14,839 bases of DNA from Acidimicrobiaceae bacterium (GTDB lineage: Bacteria > Actinomycetota > Acidimicrobiia > Acidimicrobiales > MedAcidi-G1): assembly GCA_003541675.1 (NCBI GenBank), contig DPMC01000266.1, positions 1 to 14,839 of the forward strand, in the 5' to 3' direction. Of this stretch, positions 1 to 7,565 are shown in pieces (positions within the stretch are counted from its first letter, which is position 1; every line of letters starts with the position of its first letter). A program made the position numbers and the translations under genes. Under the pieces are notes generated by a model. It was not told where the DNA came from. It worked only from the letters and a program-made list of their open reading frames with translations, and searched no databases.

Positions 1-1257
1 ATGAAGGACGACGCCACCAGCCGCGAGGCCACCCCCGCCGAGATCGACGCCATGAAGGCCCTGCTCGCCGACTCACTTGCCGCCGGGGGCCTTGGATTCT
101 CGACCAGCCGGTCGTTCACCCACAGCGACGGTGACGGCCTGCCGGTGCCATCACGGACCGCAGCGGCCGACGAGGTCGAGGCCCTGTGTGCCGTAGTGGC
201 CGACCATCCCGGCACCACACTGGAATGGGTGGCCGACGGCTGCATGAACGGTTTCCGCGAGGACGAGGTCGACCTCATGACCCGGATGTCACTCGCCGCC
301 CGACGACCCGTCAACTGGAACGTCCTGACCATCGACGCCGCCCGACCCGACGACTACCGAAACCAGCTCCGGGCATGCGACGAGGTGGCCGAGGCCGGCG
401 GTAAAGCCATGGCCCTGACCATGCCGGTCCTCGTGGGTATGAACATGCACTTCCACACGTTCTGCGCCCTCTACTCGCTGCCCGACTGGAGCGAGGTCAT
501 GAACCTCCCCCACGACGAGAAGGTGGCCGCCCTGTCGGACCCCGACACCCGCCGCCACCTCGAGACCCGGGCCGCCTCTCCCGACGCCGGCGTGTTCTCC
601 CGCCTCACCGGCTGGGGCCGCTACCGCATCGGCGATACCTACTCCGAGCCCAACGAGGGCCTCAAGGGTCGCCTCATCGGCGACGTCGCCCGCGAGCGGG
701 GGCAGCGCGACTTCTACACGCTGCTCGACGTCGTGTTGGCCGATGACCTTCGCACCGTGCTGTGGCCCGGGCCCACCGACGACGACCCGGCCAGCTGGAT
801 CATGCGTCAGACCGCCTGGGACCATGACCACGTGATGATCGGCGGCTCGGACGCCGGCGCCCACCTCGACCGTATGGCCGGTGCCAGCTACACCACCCAG
901 TGGCTGGCCGACTGCATTCGCGGCCAGGGCCTGGCCACCGTCGAGGGCGCCATTGCCCACATGACCGACGTGCCAGCCCGCTTCTTCGGCCTCGTCGAGC
1001 GGGGTCGCCTCACCGAGGGCTGGCACGCCGACGTGGTCGTCTTCGATCCCGAGACGGTCGGAGCCGGCGAGTTCCACCTGAAGCACGACCTACCCGGAAA
1101 CAGCCCCCGCCTGTACGCCGATGCGTTCGGCATCGAGCGGGTCTACGTCAACGGCACGTGCACCATCGTCGACGGCCAACCCGCCGGTGGTCTTCCGGGC
1201 GTCGTGCTCCGTTCGGGCACCGACACCGAGACAGTCAGGATTCCCGCCGACCACTGA
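1..1257 (+). CDS. N-acyl-D-amino-acid deacylase-type amidohydrolase, 3' part (5' end outside window)
   Basis: Metal-dependent hydrolase of the amidohydrolase-3 / D-aminoacylase group, which typically cleaves N-acyl-D-amino acids or related cyclic amides in the cytoplasm. The visible 418 residues begin in what is normally mid-protein: GGLGFSTSRSFTHSD (residues 29-43) matches the family's GxLGxSTG segment, which is usually preceded by about 150 residues. The N-terminal HxDxH metal motif is not in the window, so the ATG at base 1 is probably an internal Met. The C-terminal half is intact. GGSDAGAHLD (281-290) supplies the conserved catalytic or metal-binding Asp284. GxLxxGxxADVVVFDP (335-350) and VNGT (383-386) are the usual closing beta-sandwich motifs. 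His149 and His152 lie in the barrel. The stop at 1255-1257 is followed by a possible hairpin. The family is clear; the substrate is not. Confidence 0.85.
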   Translation: MKDDATSREATPAEIDAMKALLADSLAAGGLGFSTSRSFTHSDGDGLPVPSRTAAADEVEALCAVVADHPGTTLEWVADGCMNGFREDEVDLMTRMSLAARRPVNWNVLTIDAARPDDYRNQLRACDEVAEAGGKAMALTMPVLVGMNMHFHTFCALYSLPDWSEVMNLPHDEKVAALSDPDTRRHLETRAASPDAGVFSRLTGWGRYRIGDTYSEPNEGLKGRLIGDVARERGQRDFYTLLDVVLADDLRTVLWPGPTDDDPASWIMRQTAWDHDHVMIGGSDAGAHLDRMAGASYTTQWLADCIRGQGLATVEGAIAHMTDVPARFFGLVERGRLTEGWHADVVVFDPETVGAGEFHLKHDLPGNSPRLYADAFGIERVYVNGTCTIVDGQPAGGLPGVVLRSGTDTETVRIPADH

Positions 1258-1263
1258 CGGTCC

Positions 1264-1286
1264 CCGGTGGCCGATCCGGTCACCGG
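1264..1286 (+). terminator. possible hairpin after the deacylase gene
   Basis: CCGGTG (1264-1269) can pair with CACCGG (1281-1286) around an 11-nt loop, seven bases after the deacylase stop codon. Its position suits a transcript end. There is no T-run, and GC-rich inverted repeats this short occur by chance in such DNA, so support is weak. Confidence 0.25.
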
Positions 1287-1316
1287 CTACCAGGAACCGA
1301 GCCCCTCAGCCTGGGT

Positions 1317-1351
1317 TGATCGGTCCTGATTGACCGGACCAAGCTGACCGG
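1317..1351 (+). repeat. three TGAYCGG direct repeats at exact 14-nt spacing
   Basis: TGATCGG at 1317, TGACCGG at 1331 and TGACCGG at 1345 start exactly 14 bases apart. The block lies just upstream of the promoter of the GT-C-like gene, about 43-77 bases before its start codon. This is where an activator that binds direct repeats would sit. No regulator is encoded next to it, so the role is inferred only. Confidence 0.4.
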
Positions 1352-1379
1352 CTCACCCGATCAGGGGCGAGGGGTTCCG

Positions 1380-1385
1380 TAGGAT
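1380..1385 (+). promoter_or_regulatory. -10-like TAGGAT before the GT-C-like gene
   Basis: TAGGAT fits the actinobacterial -10 consensus TAnnnT and ends 8 nt before the ATG at 1394. Transcription would start at or within a base or two of the start codon, giving a leaderless mRNA. The same geometry recurs before other genes in this window. No clear -35 box is visible. Confidence 0.45.
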
Positions 1386-1393
1386 CGGCGGCC

Positions 1394-3070
1394 ATGGACT
1401 TCCCCGACCGCCGCGTCCCCTGGTTCGAAGCGGTCTCGTTGCTGGTTCCACTGGTCGCCGTACTGGTCCCACTGGCCCGCATGCTGGGCACGGGCGCCAC
1501 CACCATGGAGGAGGGCACCGTCCTCGTCGTGGCGTCCGGGATCCTCGACGGTCGACTACCCCATGCCGACGTGTCGTACCTCTATGCCCCAGGCAGCGTC
1601 TGGACGGTGGCGGGCGCCTTCTCGGTGTTCGGCACCTCGGTGGTCGTCGAGCGCCTGGTCGGCCTCGGCTACCGCCTCCTCTTGCTGTGGGGCATCCACC
1701 GACTGGCCCGCCGCTGGGGACTGTCGACCGCGGCATGCACCACGCTGGCCACCTGGGCCGTGTTGGCCCCGTTCGGCCTCATTGCCTACCCGTGGGTGGC
1801 CGGCCTCGGCCTACTGGCTGCCGGTACCGCACTGGTGCTGGACGGCGAGGACCGCCGCACCGCAGCGGTAGGCGCCAGCCTGTGCGGACTCGCCGCGTTC
1901 CATCAGGTCGTGCTGGCCCCCGCCGTACTGCTCGTGGTGGTTCCCGCATTCCTTTCGGCCACCGACGAACGCCGGGCCCGCCTGGGCACCGGTCTGGTGG
2001 CTGGCCTCTTCCCCTTCCTCCTCCACATGGTGCTGGTCGGACCCCGCGTCATGTTCGAGGGCATGGTGCTCGACCCGGTGGTGCGGCTCCGGGCCGGACG
2101 ACGCCTACCGCTGCCTCCGGATCCGAATGACAGCGGCGACTTCTTCGCCCGCCTCGACGACCTGGTGCGTGGCCCGTCGCGTTTCCCGGGCCTGGACCGA
2201 CCCGCCCAGATCACCGCTCTGTTCTGGCTCCTGCTGGCCTCCACGGTGGTCCTCTTGGTGATGGCGTGGCGCTGGCGGGGCTCGGCCCGGTCACGCCTGA
2301 CCACCATGGCGGTGGTCGGCGCGGCGCTCGTCCCCATGGTGTTGCAGCGGCCCAGCCCCAACCACCTCAAGTTCGTCGGAGCGTGGACGGTGGCCGTCGG
2401 CGTGGTGGCCATCGCCGAACCACTGGGAGCCCTGCTGGGTCGCCTCCCTGGGCGCTTCTCGGGTATGCGCCTCGGCCGTTCGGCCCGCCACCTGGCCCCA
2501 CCGATCGCTCTGGCCGCCATCCTGGGCGGACTGGCCCTGCTAGCCCCCCACCACATCGGCCGCTTCACCATCGACGCCTTCACTGACCGACCTCTGGATG
2601 GTTCCACGGCGACCGTGGTCCACGACGGCCGCACCCTGCCTGTGGGCCGGGGGTCGGGGGCCGAGGCGGTGGCCGATGAGATCGACCGACTGGTGGGCCT
2701 CGTCGATGCGCTGACCCGTCCCGGCGATCGGTTGTTCGTCGGTCCCGCGGACCTGACCCGGACCAACTACAGCGACACCTCCCTCTACTTCCTGCTCCCC
2801 GACCTGGTGCCGGCCAGCCGCCACATCGAGATGAACCCCGGTCTGGCCAACCGTCAAGGGAGTGGGCTGGCCGCCGACCTGGCCGCCGCCGACGTACTGG
2901 TCCTCACCGACCGCTTCGACGGCTGGTCCGAACCCAACGCCTCGGTGTTTCCCGGCGACCCGGCACCCGCCGCAGTGGTTGCCGACCGTTTCTGCGACGT
3001 CGGCGGTACCGCTACGTGGCGGGTCCTCACCCCGTGTGGATTGCCGGGTGTCGACCCGGCCGACCGATAG
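1394..3070 (+). CDS. polytopic membrane protein, GT-C glycosyltransferase-like
   Basis: A 558-residue integral membrane protein. The first ~390 residues are dominated by hydrophobic helices (about 13-32, 72-105, 115-150, 165-185, 195-215, 275-300, 305-345, 370-390). The remaining ~170 are soluble. The first extracytoplasmic loop has an acidic EEG (39-41) and DGRLPHAD (52-59) followed by YAPGS (64-68). This layout resembles the loop of GT-C transferases (PMT/ArnT type), which use polyprenyl-phosphate sugars and carry a catalytic acidic residue there. The soluble tail (from ~391) includes a segment around GDRLFVGPADLTRTNY, similar to tails of actinobacterial GT-C-like proteins. The ATG at 1394 is chosen because a TAGGAT -10 lies just before it. 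The next gene begins 12 bases after the stop, implying one transcript. Substrate and activity are not shown; an uncharacterised membrane protein remains possible. Confidence 0.6.
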   Translation: MDFPDRRVPWFEAVSLLVPLVAVLVPLARMLGTGATTMEEGTVLVVASGILDGRLPHADVSYLYAPGSVWTVAGAFSVFGTSVVVERLVGLGYRLLLLWGIHRLARRWGLSTAACTTLATWAVLAPFGLIAYPWVAGLGLLAAGTALVLDGEDRRTAAVGASLCGLAAFHQVVLAPAVLLVVVPAFLSATDERRARLGTGLVAGLFPFLLHMVLVGPRVMFEGMVLDPVVRLRAGRRLPLPPDPNDSGDFFARLDDLVRGPSRFPGLDRPAQITALFWLLLASTVVLLVMAWRWRGSARSRLTTMAVVGAALVPMVLQRPSPNHLKFVGAWTVAVGVVAIAEPLGALLGRLPGRFSGMRLGRSARHLAPPIALAAILGGLALLAPHHIGRFTIDAFTDRPLDGSTATVVHDGRTLPVGRGSGAEAVADEIDRLVGLVDALTRPGDRLFVGPADLTRTNYSDTSLYFLLPDLVPASRHIEMNPGLANRQGSGLAADLAAADVLVLTDRFDGWSEPNASVFPGDPAPAAVVADRFCDVGGTATWRVLTPCGLPGVDPADR

Positions 3071-3082
3071 CGTCAGCGCCGC

Positions 3083-5299
3083 ATGGCCGCCGACGGGGCA
3101 CGCCCTCGCTTCTCCTACATCCCGGGCCTCGACGGCATCCGGGGCATCTGGGTCGTCATCGGCCCGCTGCTGTACCACGCCGCCACCGACACGGTCACCG
3201 GCGGCATCCTGGGCATCGACCTGTTCTTCACACTGTCCAGTTACCTGATCATCTCCATCGCCCTGAACGAGTTCGAGTCCACGGGTCACATCGACCTGAA
3301 GGCTTACGCCGGTAGGCGGGCCCGCCGGCTGCTCCCAGCCCTGTTCGTGGCCCTCGGGCTGCTCACCATCTACCTGGTACTCGTCGTCCCACCGGGCGAG
3401 TTCGCCCGTTGGACCGGGGCGATCTTCTCGACGCTGACCTACAGCGCCAACTGGTACGAGATCTTCTCCGACGTCTCGTATTTCGAGGACTTCCAGCACT
3501 CCCCGCTTCGCCACGTGTGGTCGTTCTCGATCGAAGAGCAGTTCTACATCTTCGCCCCGCTGTACCTCACCGCCGTCCTGGTCCTGTTCAAGCGACGAGC
3601 CAACCTGGCCCTGCTGGTCACCATGATCGCCGGCACGGCGGCCTCCACCTGGTGGATGGGCCACCTCTATCCGGGGCACGGAGACCCGTCACGGGTGTAC
3701 TACGGCACCGACACCCGGGCTCACTCCCTGTTCGCCGGGATCATCCTCGCCGTGGCCGTCCGGATGTACGGACCGGTGCGAAGCCGGGCCGGCCAGCTGG
3801 CCTGGGTGGCCAGCGCGTACGCGGCGACCATCTTCTTCACGTGGGCCATCTTCGAGATCTCCGAGCGGGATGCCTGGATGTTTGAGCACGGCGGCTTCCT
3901 CCTGGTAGCAGGCATCTCGTGTCTGATGATCTACGGGGTGGCCCAGCCCGGTGAAGCGCCGTGGCACCGCGGCCTTCCCCCCTTCCTGTCAGCCGACGAC
4001 GCCCCGTGGGCCGGCCGCCTCGCGTGTGGCGCCCTCTACGCCGGCCTGTTCACCGCCGGTTGGGCGGTGGTCAGCGTGGCCCGGGGCAACACGGCGTTCG
4101 ACCATTGGCCATACCTCCTTGGCGTGGGCGTCGGCTGGTTCTGGTACGGGGCGGCGCGAGCCCAGGTCGGCCCGCTGCACTGGTTCCTGGAGTCGACGCT
4201 CATCCGCTGGGTGGGGAAGATCAGCTACGGGCTCTATCTGTACCACTGGCCGATCTACCTGCTGGTCACACCGGCCCGCGCCGGACGCCTCATACCCGGG
4301 GTGGCCGTCGTGGAAGGCAACAACCTGGTCTGGATACACCTGGCCATCACCTTCGGCACGGCGGCAGCCAGCTTCTACCTCGTCGAGCAGCCGGTCATGA
4401 AGCGTCGTTTCCCGTTCGTGAACCGGAAGATGACCGCTGTAAGCGGCACGGCGGCCGGCGCCACGGCCGTGGTGCTCATCCTCATCGGCCTCCTGTGGGT
4501 CAACACCCGTCCGGCCGAGGGCGGCGCCTTCGCCCCGTCGACCAGCCCGTGTGTCGAACAGGGACTGCTCCCGCCGCCGAGCGACGACCAGCTCCGGGTG
4601 CTGGTGGTGGGTGACTCGGTCGCCCTCCAGATCGGCGAGGCCCTCTGCGGCTGGGCCCTCGAACACCCGGGCCGCATGGTGGTCCTCAACGAGTCCCATT
4701 TGGGTTGCGTGGTCGGTCGCCACGGCCTGAAGCGGATTCCCGAGGGGGACGAGGGTCCGGTGGGCGAGATCTGCTCGGCGTGGAACGAGTCGGTGCCCAC
4801 CCACGTGATGCTCGACTCCGAGGTGGTCTCGTGGCCTTCGGCCGTGGCCGCCTTCCAACCCGACGTGGTGCTTGGCCATGTCACGGCGTGGGACGTCACC
4901 GACCGGTTGGTGCCGTCACTGGGCGACGAATGGGTATGGGTCGGGGTTCCGGCCTACGACGACTACATCTCCGCCGAGTACCGCTTGGGCAGCGAGGTGC
5001 TCGGAGCCGCGGGCGCCCACGTGTACTGGCTGGAGGGCGCCCACATCCGCCGCGAGATCCGACCCCAGAACCACCCGGACCGGATCGACGGGCTAAACGA
5101 CCTAGTCCGTTCGGCCACCGCTGATCTCGACTTCGTGACCTTGGTGCCCTACCGGGAGTTCACTGGGCTGAACGGCACAGCGCGCGAACGCGAGATCCGC
5201 GACGACGGGGTGCACCTGTCGGAAACCGGCATGGCCCAGGTGGCCGAATGGCTCACCTCTGACGTGTTTGACGAGACCCGCGAGGTCGTCACCGACTGA
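3083..5299 (+). CDS. OafA-type membrane O-acyltransferase with C-terminal SGNH domain
   Basis: A 738-residue fusion of an acyltransferase-3 membrane domain (about 1-475) and a periplasmic-type SGNH hydrolase domain (about 500-728). The family transfers acetyl or other acyl groups to surface glycans: the membrane part passes the acyl group across and the SGNH part completes transfer. Visible motifs are PGLDGIRG (14-21) with the catalytic-type His32 in YHA, GGILGIDLFFTLSSYLI (40-56, with SSY where SGF is usual), RRARRLLPAL (78-87), HVWSFSIEEQFY (144-155), YYGTDTRAHSLFAG (206-219), VGKISYGLYLYHWPI (377-391) and VEQP (434-437). The SGNH nucleophile is in GDS (510-512) and the Asp/His pair is in DDGVHL (Asp708, His711). 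Length is typical of two-domain members. It follows the GT-C-like gene by 12 bases, so the pair probably builds and acylates a cell-surface polymer. The acyl donor and glycan are unknown. Confidence 0.92.
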   Translation: MAADGARPRFSYIPGLDGIRGIWVVIGPLLYHAATDTVTGGILGIDLFFTLSSYLIISIALNEFESTGHIDLKAYAGRRARRLLPALFVALGLLTIYLVLVVPPGEFARWTGAIFSTLTYSANWYEIFSDVSYFEDFQHSPLRHVWSFSIEEQFYIFAPLYLTAVLVLFKRRANLALLVTMIAGTAASTWWMGHLYPGHGDPSRVYYGTDTRAHSLFAGIILAVAVRMYGPVRSRAGQLAWVASAYAATIFFTWAIFEISERDAWMFEHGGFLLVAGISCLMIYGVAQPGEAPWHRGLPPFLSADDAPWAGRLACGALYAGLFTAGWAVVSVARGNTAFDHWPYLLGVGVGWFWYGAARAQVGPLHWFLESTLIRWVGKISYGLYLYHWPIYLLVTPARAGRLIPGVAVVEGNNLVWIHLAITFGTAAASFYLVEQPVMKRRFPFVNRKMTAVSGTAAGATAVVLILIGLLWVNTRPAEGGAFAPSTSPCVEQGLLPPPSDDQLRVLVVGDSVALQIGEALCGWALEHPGRMVVLNESHLGCVVGRHGLKRIPEGDEGPVGEICSAWNESVPTHVMLDSEVVSWPSAVAAFQPDVVLGHVTAWDVTDRLVPSLGDEWVWVGVPAYDDYISAEYRLGSEVLGAAGAHVYWLEGAHIRREIRPQNHPDRIDGLNDLVRSATADLDFVTLVPYREFTGLNGTAREREIRDDGVHLSETGMAQVAEWLTSDVFDETREVVTD

Positions 5300-5313
5300 C
5301 GGGACGTCCGGTC

Positions 5314-5336
5314 CCCGGTCGCTCTGGACCGGGTTT
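5314..5336 (+). terminator. Rho-independent-type terminator between convergent genes
   Basis: CCCGGTC (5314-5320) pairs perfectly with GACCGGG (5327-5333) around a 6-nt loop and is followed by TTT (5334-5336). It lies 15 bases after the acyltransferase stop and before the convergent HD gene's stop. The T-run is short, as is common in actinobacteria. An alternative pairing of CCGGTCC (5308-5314) with GGACCGG (5326-5332) is also possible. Confidence 0.6.
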
Positions 5337-5342
5337 CGTCAA

Positions 5343-6158
5343 TCAGGAACGCTCGCTCCACCAAACGTCGAGGCGGGCCTCCATCTCTGACCGTTCCATT
5401 TCTCCCTCGGACCGCTTGAGGGCCAGTAGGAAGGCCAGCGCCTCACCGATCTCGCGCCCTGGCCCGATGCCCAGGTGTGCCATCACCGCCGCGCCGTCCA
5501 TGTCTGGCCGCTCGGCGGCCACCCGTGCCTGTTCGGCCAGTTCGGCGATCCGGAACTCCAGGTCGTCCATGAGGGCCTGGATGCCGGCCGCCCTGGCCTT
5601 GTTGCGGGTCGTGCAGTCACAGCGGATGAGGTGGTTGAGTCGCCCCAGCAATGGACCGGCATCGCGGGCGTAGCGTCGGACCGCGGCATCCGACCAGCCG
5701 TCGGCGTAGCCCTTGAAGCGGCCCGAGAGCCGAACCATCTCAGCCACCTCGTCGATCACCAGTTCGGAATATCCCATGGCGGCGAGACGGCGACGAGCCA
5801 TACGGGCCCCCACCACCTCGTGGTGACGGAAGGTCACCCCGCCATGTTCGAAGCTGCGAGTCCGCGGCTTTGCAATGTCGTGAAACAACGCGGCGAGGCG
5901 CACGGTGAGATCGGGCTCGGTCTTGGCCACCACGGCGATGGTGTGGCTGAGGACGTCCTTGTGCCGATGGATGGGATCCTGCTCCATTCGGAGGGCCGCC
6001 AACTCGGGCACCAGGTCGTCCATCTCGCCCGAGTCCACCGAGGCCCAGAGACCGGGCACGCAATCGTCCTCCAGCAGGATGGCGCTGAGGCGCTCCCCGG
6101 TGGACGGGTCCACAGCGAACCCGTCGCTGGACGCGTCCTGTCTGGCCGTCTCAGTCAT
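5343..6158 (-). CDS. HD-domain protein: CCA tRNA nucleotidyltransferase C-terminal half without the catalytic head
   Basis: A 271-residue protein that resembles the HD and tail portion of actinobacterial CCA-adding enzymes (PcnA, Rv3907c type) almost to the C-terminus. Motifs are PELAALRMEQDP (51-62) leading to HRHKDVLSHT (64-73), FHDIAKPRTR (92-101, the HD pair His93/Asp94), FRHHEVVGARM (110-120), SDAAVRRYARDAGPLL (156-171) and CDCTTRNKARA (180-190). Family tails such as ERPDMDG (216-222) follow. Full enzymes are near 480 residues. The N-terminal nucleotidyltransferase head (GSxxDxD-type motif) is absent, and the gene upstream on the same strand is an unrelated amidohydrolase. The first ~45 residues look unrelated to a polymerase head. 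The ATG at 6158 is preceded by TAGACT six bases upstream, supporting a leaderless start. Family HD domains are phosphohydrolases, so a metal-dependent phosphatase or phosphodiesterase is likely; CCA addition by this protein alone is not. Expression may also continue from the amidohydrolase gene, 35 bases away. Confidence 0.85.
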   Translation of the reverse strand: MTETARQDASSDGFAVDPSTGERLSAILLEDDCVPGLWASVDSGEMDDLVPELAALRMEQDPIHRHKDVLSHTIAVVAKTEPDLTVRLAALFHDIAKPRTRSFEHGGVTFRHHEVVGARMARRRLAAMGYSELVIDEVAEMVRLSGRFKGYADGWSDAAVRRYARDAGPLLGRLNHLIRCDCTTRNKARAAGIQALMDDLEFRIAELAEQARVAAERPDMDGAAVMAHLGIGPGREIGEALAFLLALKRSEGEMERSEMEARLDVWWSERS

Positions 6159-6164
6159 GGAACG

Positions 6165-6170
6165 AGTCTA
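6165..6170 (-). promoter_or_regulatory. -10-like TAGACT before the HD gene
   Basis: On the minus strand TAGACT (TAnnnT) is followed by six bases and then the ATG at 6158. This is the spacing expected for leaderless transcription, and no Shine-Dalgarno sequence is seen. It sits in the 35-base gap after the amidohydrolase stop, so the HD gene may have its own promoter. Confidence 0.4.
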
Positions 6171-6193
6171 CGAAGGACCCAGTTCAGCTGCCC

Positions 6194-7447
6194 TCAGACG
6201 GTGGGGCAGGGCTCGATGTCGAGACTCAGCATGCGGGCGGCGTTGCCCCGCACGATCTTCCACACCACGTCGGCCGGGAGGTGGCCCATCATGTCGGTGG
6301 CCACCTGCTTGGTGTGAGGCCAGGTGGTGTCGGTGTGTGGATAGTCGGTCTCGAAGGTGATGTTGTCCACCCCGACCTCATCGAGAGACCGCAGCCCGTG
6401 GTTGTCCCGGAAGAAACAACCGAACATCTGGCGGTAGTAATAGGTAGACGGCGGCTCGGGGATGATGTCGGCCACTCCGCCCCACGCACGGTGTTCCTTC
6501 CAGACATCGTCGGCCCGCTCGAGGATGTACGGGATCCAGCCGATCTGACCCTCGCTGTAGGCCAACTTCAGTTCGGGGAAGCGAACCAGCACGCCGGAGA
6601 ATAGAAAGTCGCTCATCGAGGCGATGGCATTGTTGAAGCTCAGCGAGGCGGCCACGGCTGGCGGGGCGTCCGGCGAAGCGGCCGGCATCTTCGACGACGA
6701 GCCAATATGCATGTTGACCGTGGTTTGGGTGTCCTGGCACGCCTCGAAGAACGGGTCCCAGTAACCGGTGTGGATGGACGGCAGGCCCAGGTTGGGGGCG
6801 ATCTCCGAAAAGCAGACGGCATGGCAGCCCCTCTCGGCATTGCGGCGCACCTCGGCGGCCGCCAGGCCGGCATCCCACAGCGGGATGATGATGAGCGGGA
6901 TCAGGGCGCCGTCCGAATCACCGCACCACTCCTCCACCATGTAGTCGTTGTAGGCCTGCACGCAGGCCAGTCCGAGGTCATGGTCGGACGCCTCGTAGAA
7001 GGTCTGGCCGCAGAACCGGGGCAGGGTCGGGAAAGACAGTGAAGCCTCGACGTGGTTGACCTTCATGTCCTCGACTCGGGCCTTTGGGTCGTAGCAACCG
7101 GGCCGCATCTCGTCATACGTGATGGGCGCCATGGTCATCTCGTCGCGGTCGAAGCCGACGGCGGCCACGTGGCGTTTATTGGGATGCACTAGGTCCTCGT
7201 AGAACCAGATGTCGCACCAGGGGGCGTCAGGGGCGTCCAGTTCGTACTCGTACATCTTCGCCCCTCCGACCCAAGTCATGTCACCGAGGCGGCGGCGCTC
7301 CACCCGGGGCCCACGGTCGCGGTACTTCGCCGGCAGCCAGGCCTGCCAGAGGTGGGGTGGCTCGACAATATGGTCGTCGACGCTGATGATCGGCGGGATC
7401 TCGGTGATCCCGTTCTCTGAGGGCAGGTTCTCTGACAGCGGGTTCAT
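6194..7447 (-). CDS. amidohydrolase-2 family TIM-barrel metal-dependent hydrolase
   Basis: A 417-residue protein of the amidohydrolase-2 family (PF04909 type), which includes decarboxylases and hydrolases of the ACMSD superfamily. It opens with PPIISVDDHIVEPPHLWQAW (19-38), the hallmark N-terminus of a large actinobacterial subgroup. In this subgroup the usual HxH metal pair is reduced to a DDH-like element (Asp24, Asp25, His26). Other metal or active-site residues are His247 (VNMHIGSSS), Glu299 (YSEGQIGWIP) and ETDYPHTDTTWP (366-377), with Asp368 and His371 near the C-terminal end. Length fits the subgroup. The ATG at 7447 is the first plausible start; no strong Shine-Dalgarno precedes it. 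It faces a divergent crotonase-fold gene across a control region holding a perfect palindrome. These hydrolases commonly lie beside acyl-CoA and lipid catabolic genes in actinobacteria; the actual substrate is unknown. Confidence 0.88.
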   Translation of the reverse strand: MNPLSENLPSENGITEIPPIISVDDHIVEPPHLWQAWLPAKYRDRGPRVERRRLGDMTWVGGAKMYEYELDAPDAPWCDIWFYEDLVHPNKRHVAAVGFDRDEMTMAPITYDEMRPGCYDPKARVEDMKVNHVEASLSFPTLPRFCGQTFYEASDHDLGLACVQAYNDYMVEEWCGDSDGALIPLIIIPLWDAGLAAAEVRRNAERGCHAVCFSEIAPNLGLPSIHTGYWDPFFEACQDTQTTVNMHIGSSSKMPAASPDAPPAVAASLSFNNAIASMSDFLFSGVLVRFPELKLAYSEGQIGWIPYILERADDVWKEHRAWGGVADIIPEPPSTYYYRQMFGCFFRDNHGLRSLDEVGVDNITFETDYPHTDTTWPHTKQVATDMMGHLPADVVWKIVRGNAARMLSLDIEPCPTV

Positions 7448-7492
7448 CGGGGAGGTTGCGCTTCCGGTCGAATCGAGGGGCCGCCCAAAGTT

Positions 7493-7509
7493 TCTGACGG
7501 TCCGTCAGA
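7493..7509. promoter_or_regulatory. perfect 17-bp palindromic operator in a divergent control region
   Basis: TCTGACGGTCCGTCAGA has two perfect 8-base arms around a single central T. Its size and symmetry suit a dimeric TetR-type repressor. It lies between divergent start codons at 7447 (minus) and 7566 (plus). It overlaps the expected transcription start of the minus-strand amidohydrolase gene, whose TAGAAT -10 is at 7514-7509, and lies about 57-73 bases upstream of the crotonase start. Repression of the amidohydrolase, and perhaps joint control of both genes, is inferred. No TetR gene is in the window. Confidence 0.65.
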
Positions 7510-7514
7510 TTCTA
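7509..7514 (-). promoter_or_regulatory. -10 TAGAAT for the amidohydrolase gene
   Basis: On the minus strand TAGAAT is a near-consensus -10. Transcription would begin inside the 7493-7509 palindrome, leaving a leader of roughly 55 bases before the ATG at 7447. A -35 box is not obvious. Confidence 0.4.
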
Positions 7515-7553
7515 GTCGTCGACGAACCCGGGCGCCCCACCAAGCCCCGCGGC

Positions 7554-7559
7554 TACTTT
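7554..7559 (+). promoter_or_regulatory. -10-like TACTTT before the crotonase-fold gene
   Basis: TACTTT (TAnnnT) ends six bases before the ATG at 7566, matching leaderless geometry. It also helps select 7566 as the true start over in-frame upstream codons that would run through the divergent control region. Confidence 0.5.
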
Positions 7560-7565
7560 CGACCC

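Noticed and set aside
289..1086. 265-codon open frame on the minus strand opposite the deacylase gene
   Set aside because: Low-complexity Gly/Val/Ala-rich product with no family motifs; it is a by-product of high GC content opposite a clear gene.
2540..3679. 379-codon open frame on the minus strand
   Set aside because: It spans two real plus-strand genes and their junction, has repetitive Asp/Gly/Gln/Val-rich composition and no recognisable domain.
3989..4879. 296-codon open frame on the minus strand within the acyltransferase gene
   Set aside because: The plus-strand protein has conserved motifs throughout this part; the antisense frame has none.
7209..7565. N-terminal extension of the crotonase frame
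   Set aside because: It overlaps the divergent amidohydrolase gene and its control region, and the crotonase homology begins only after 7566.
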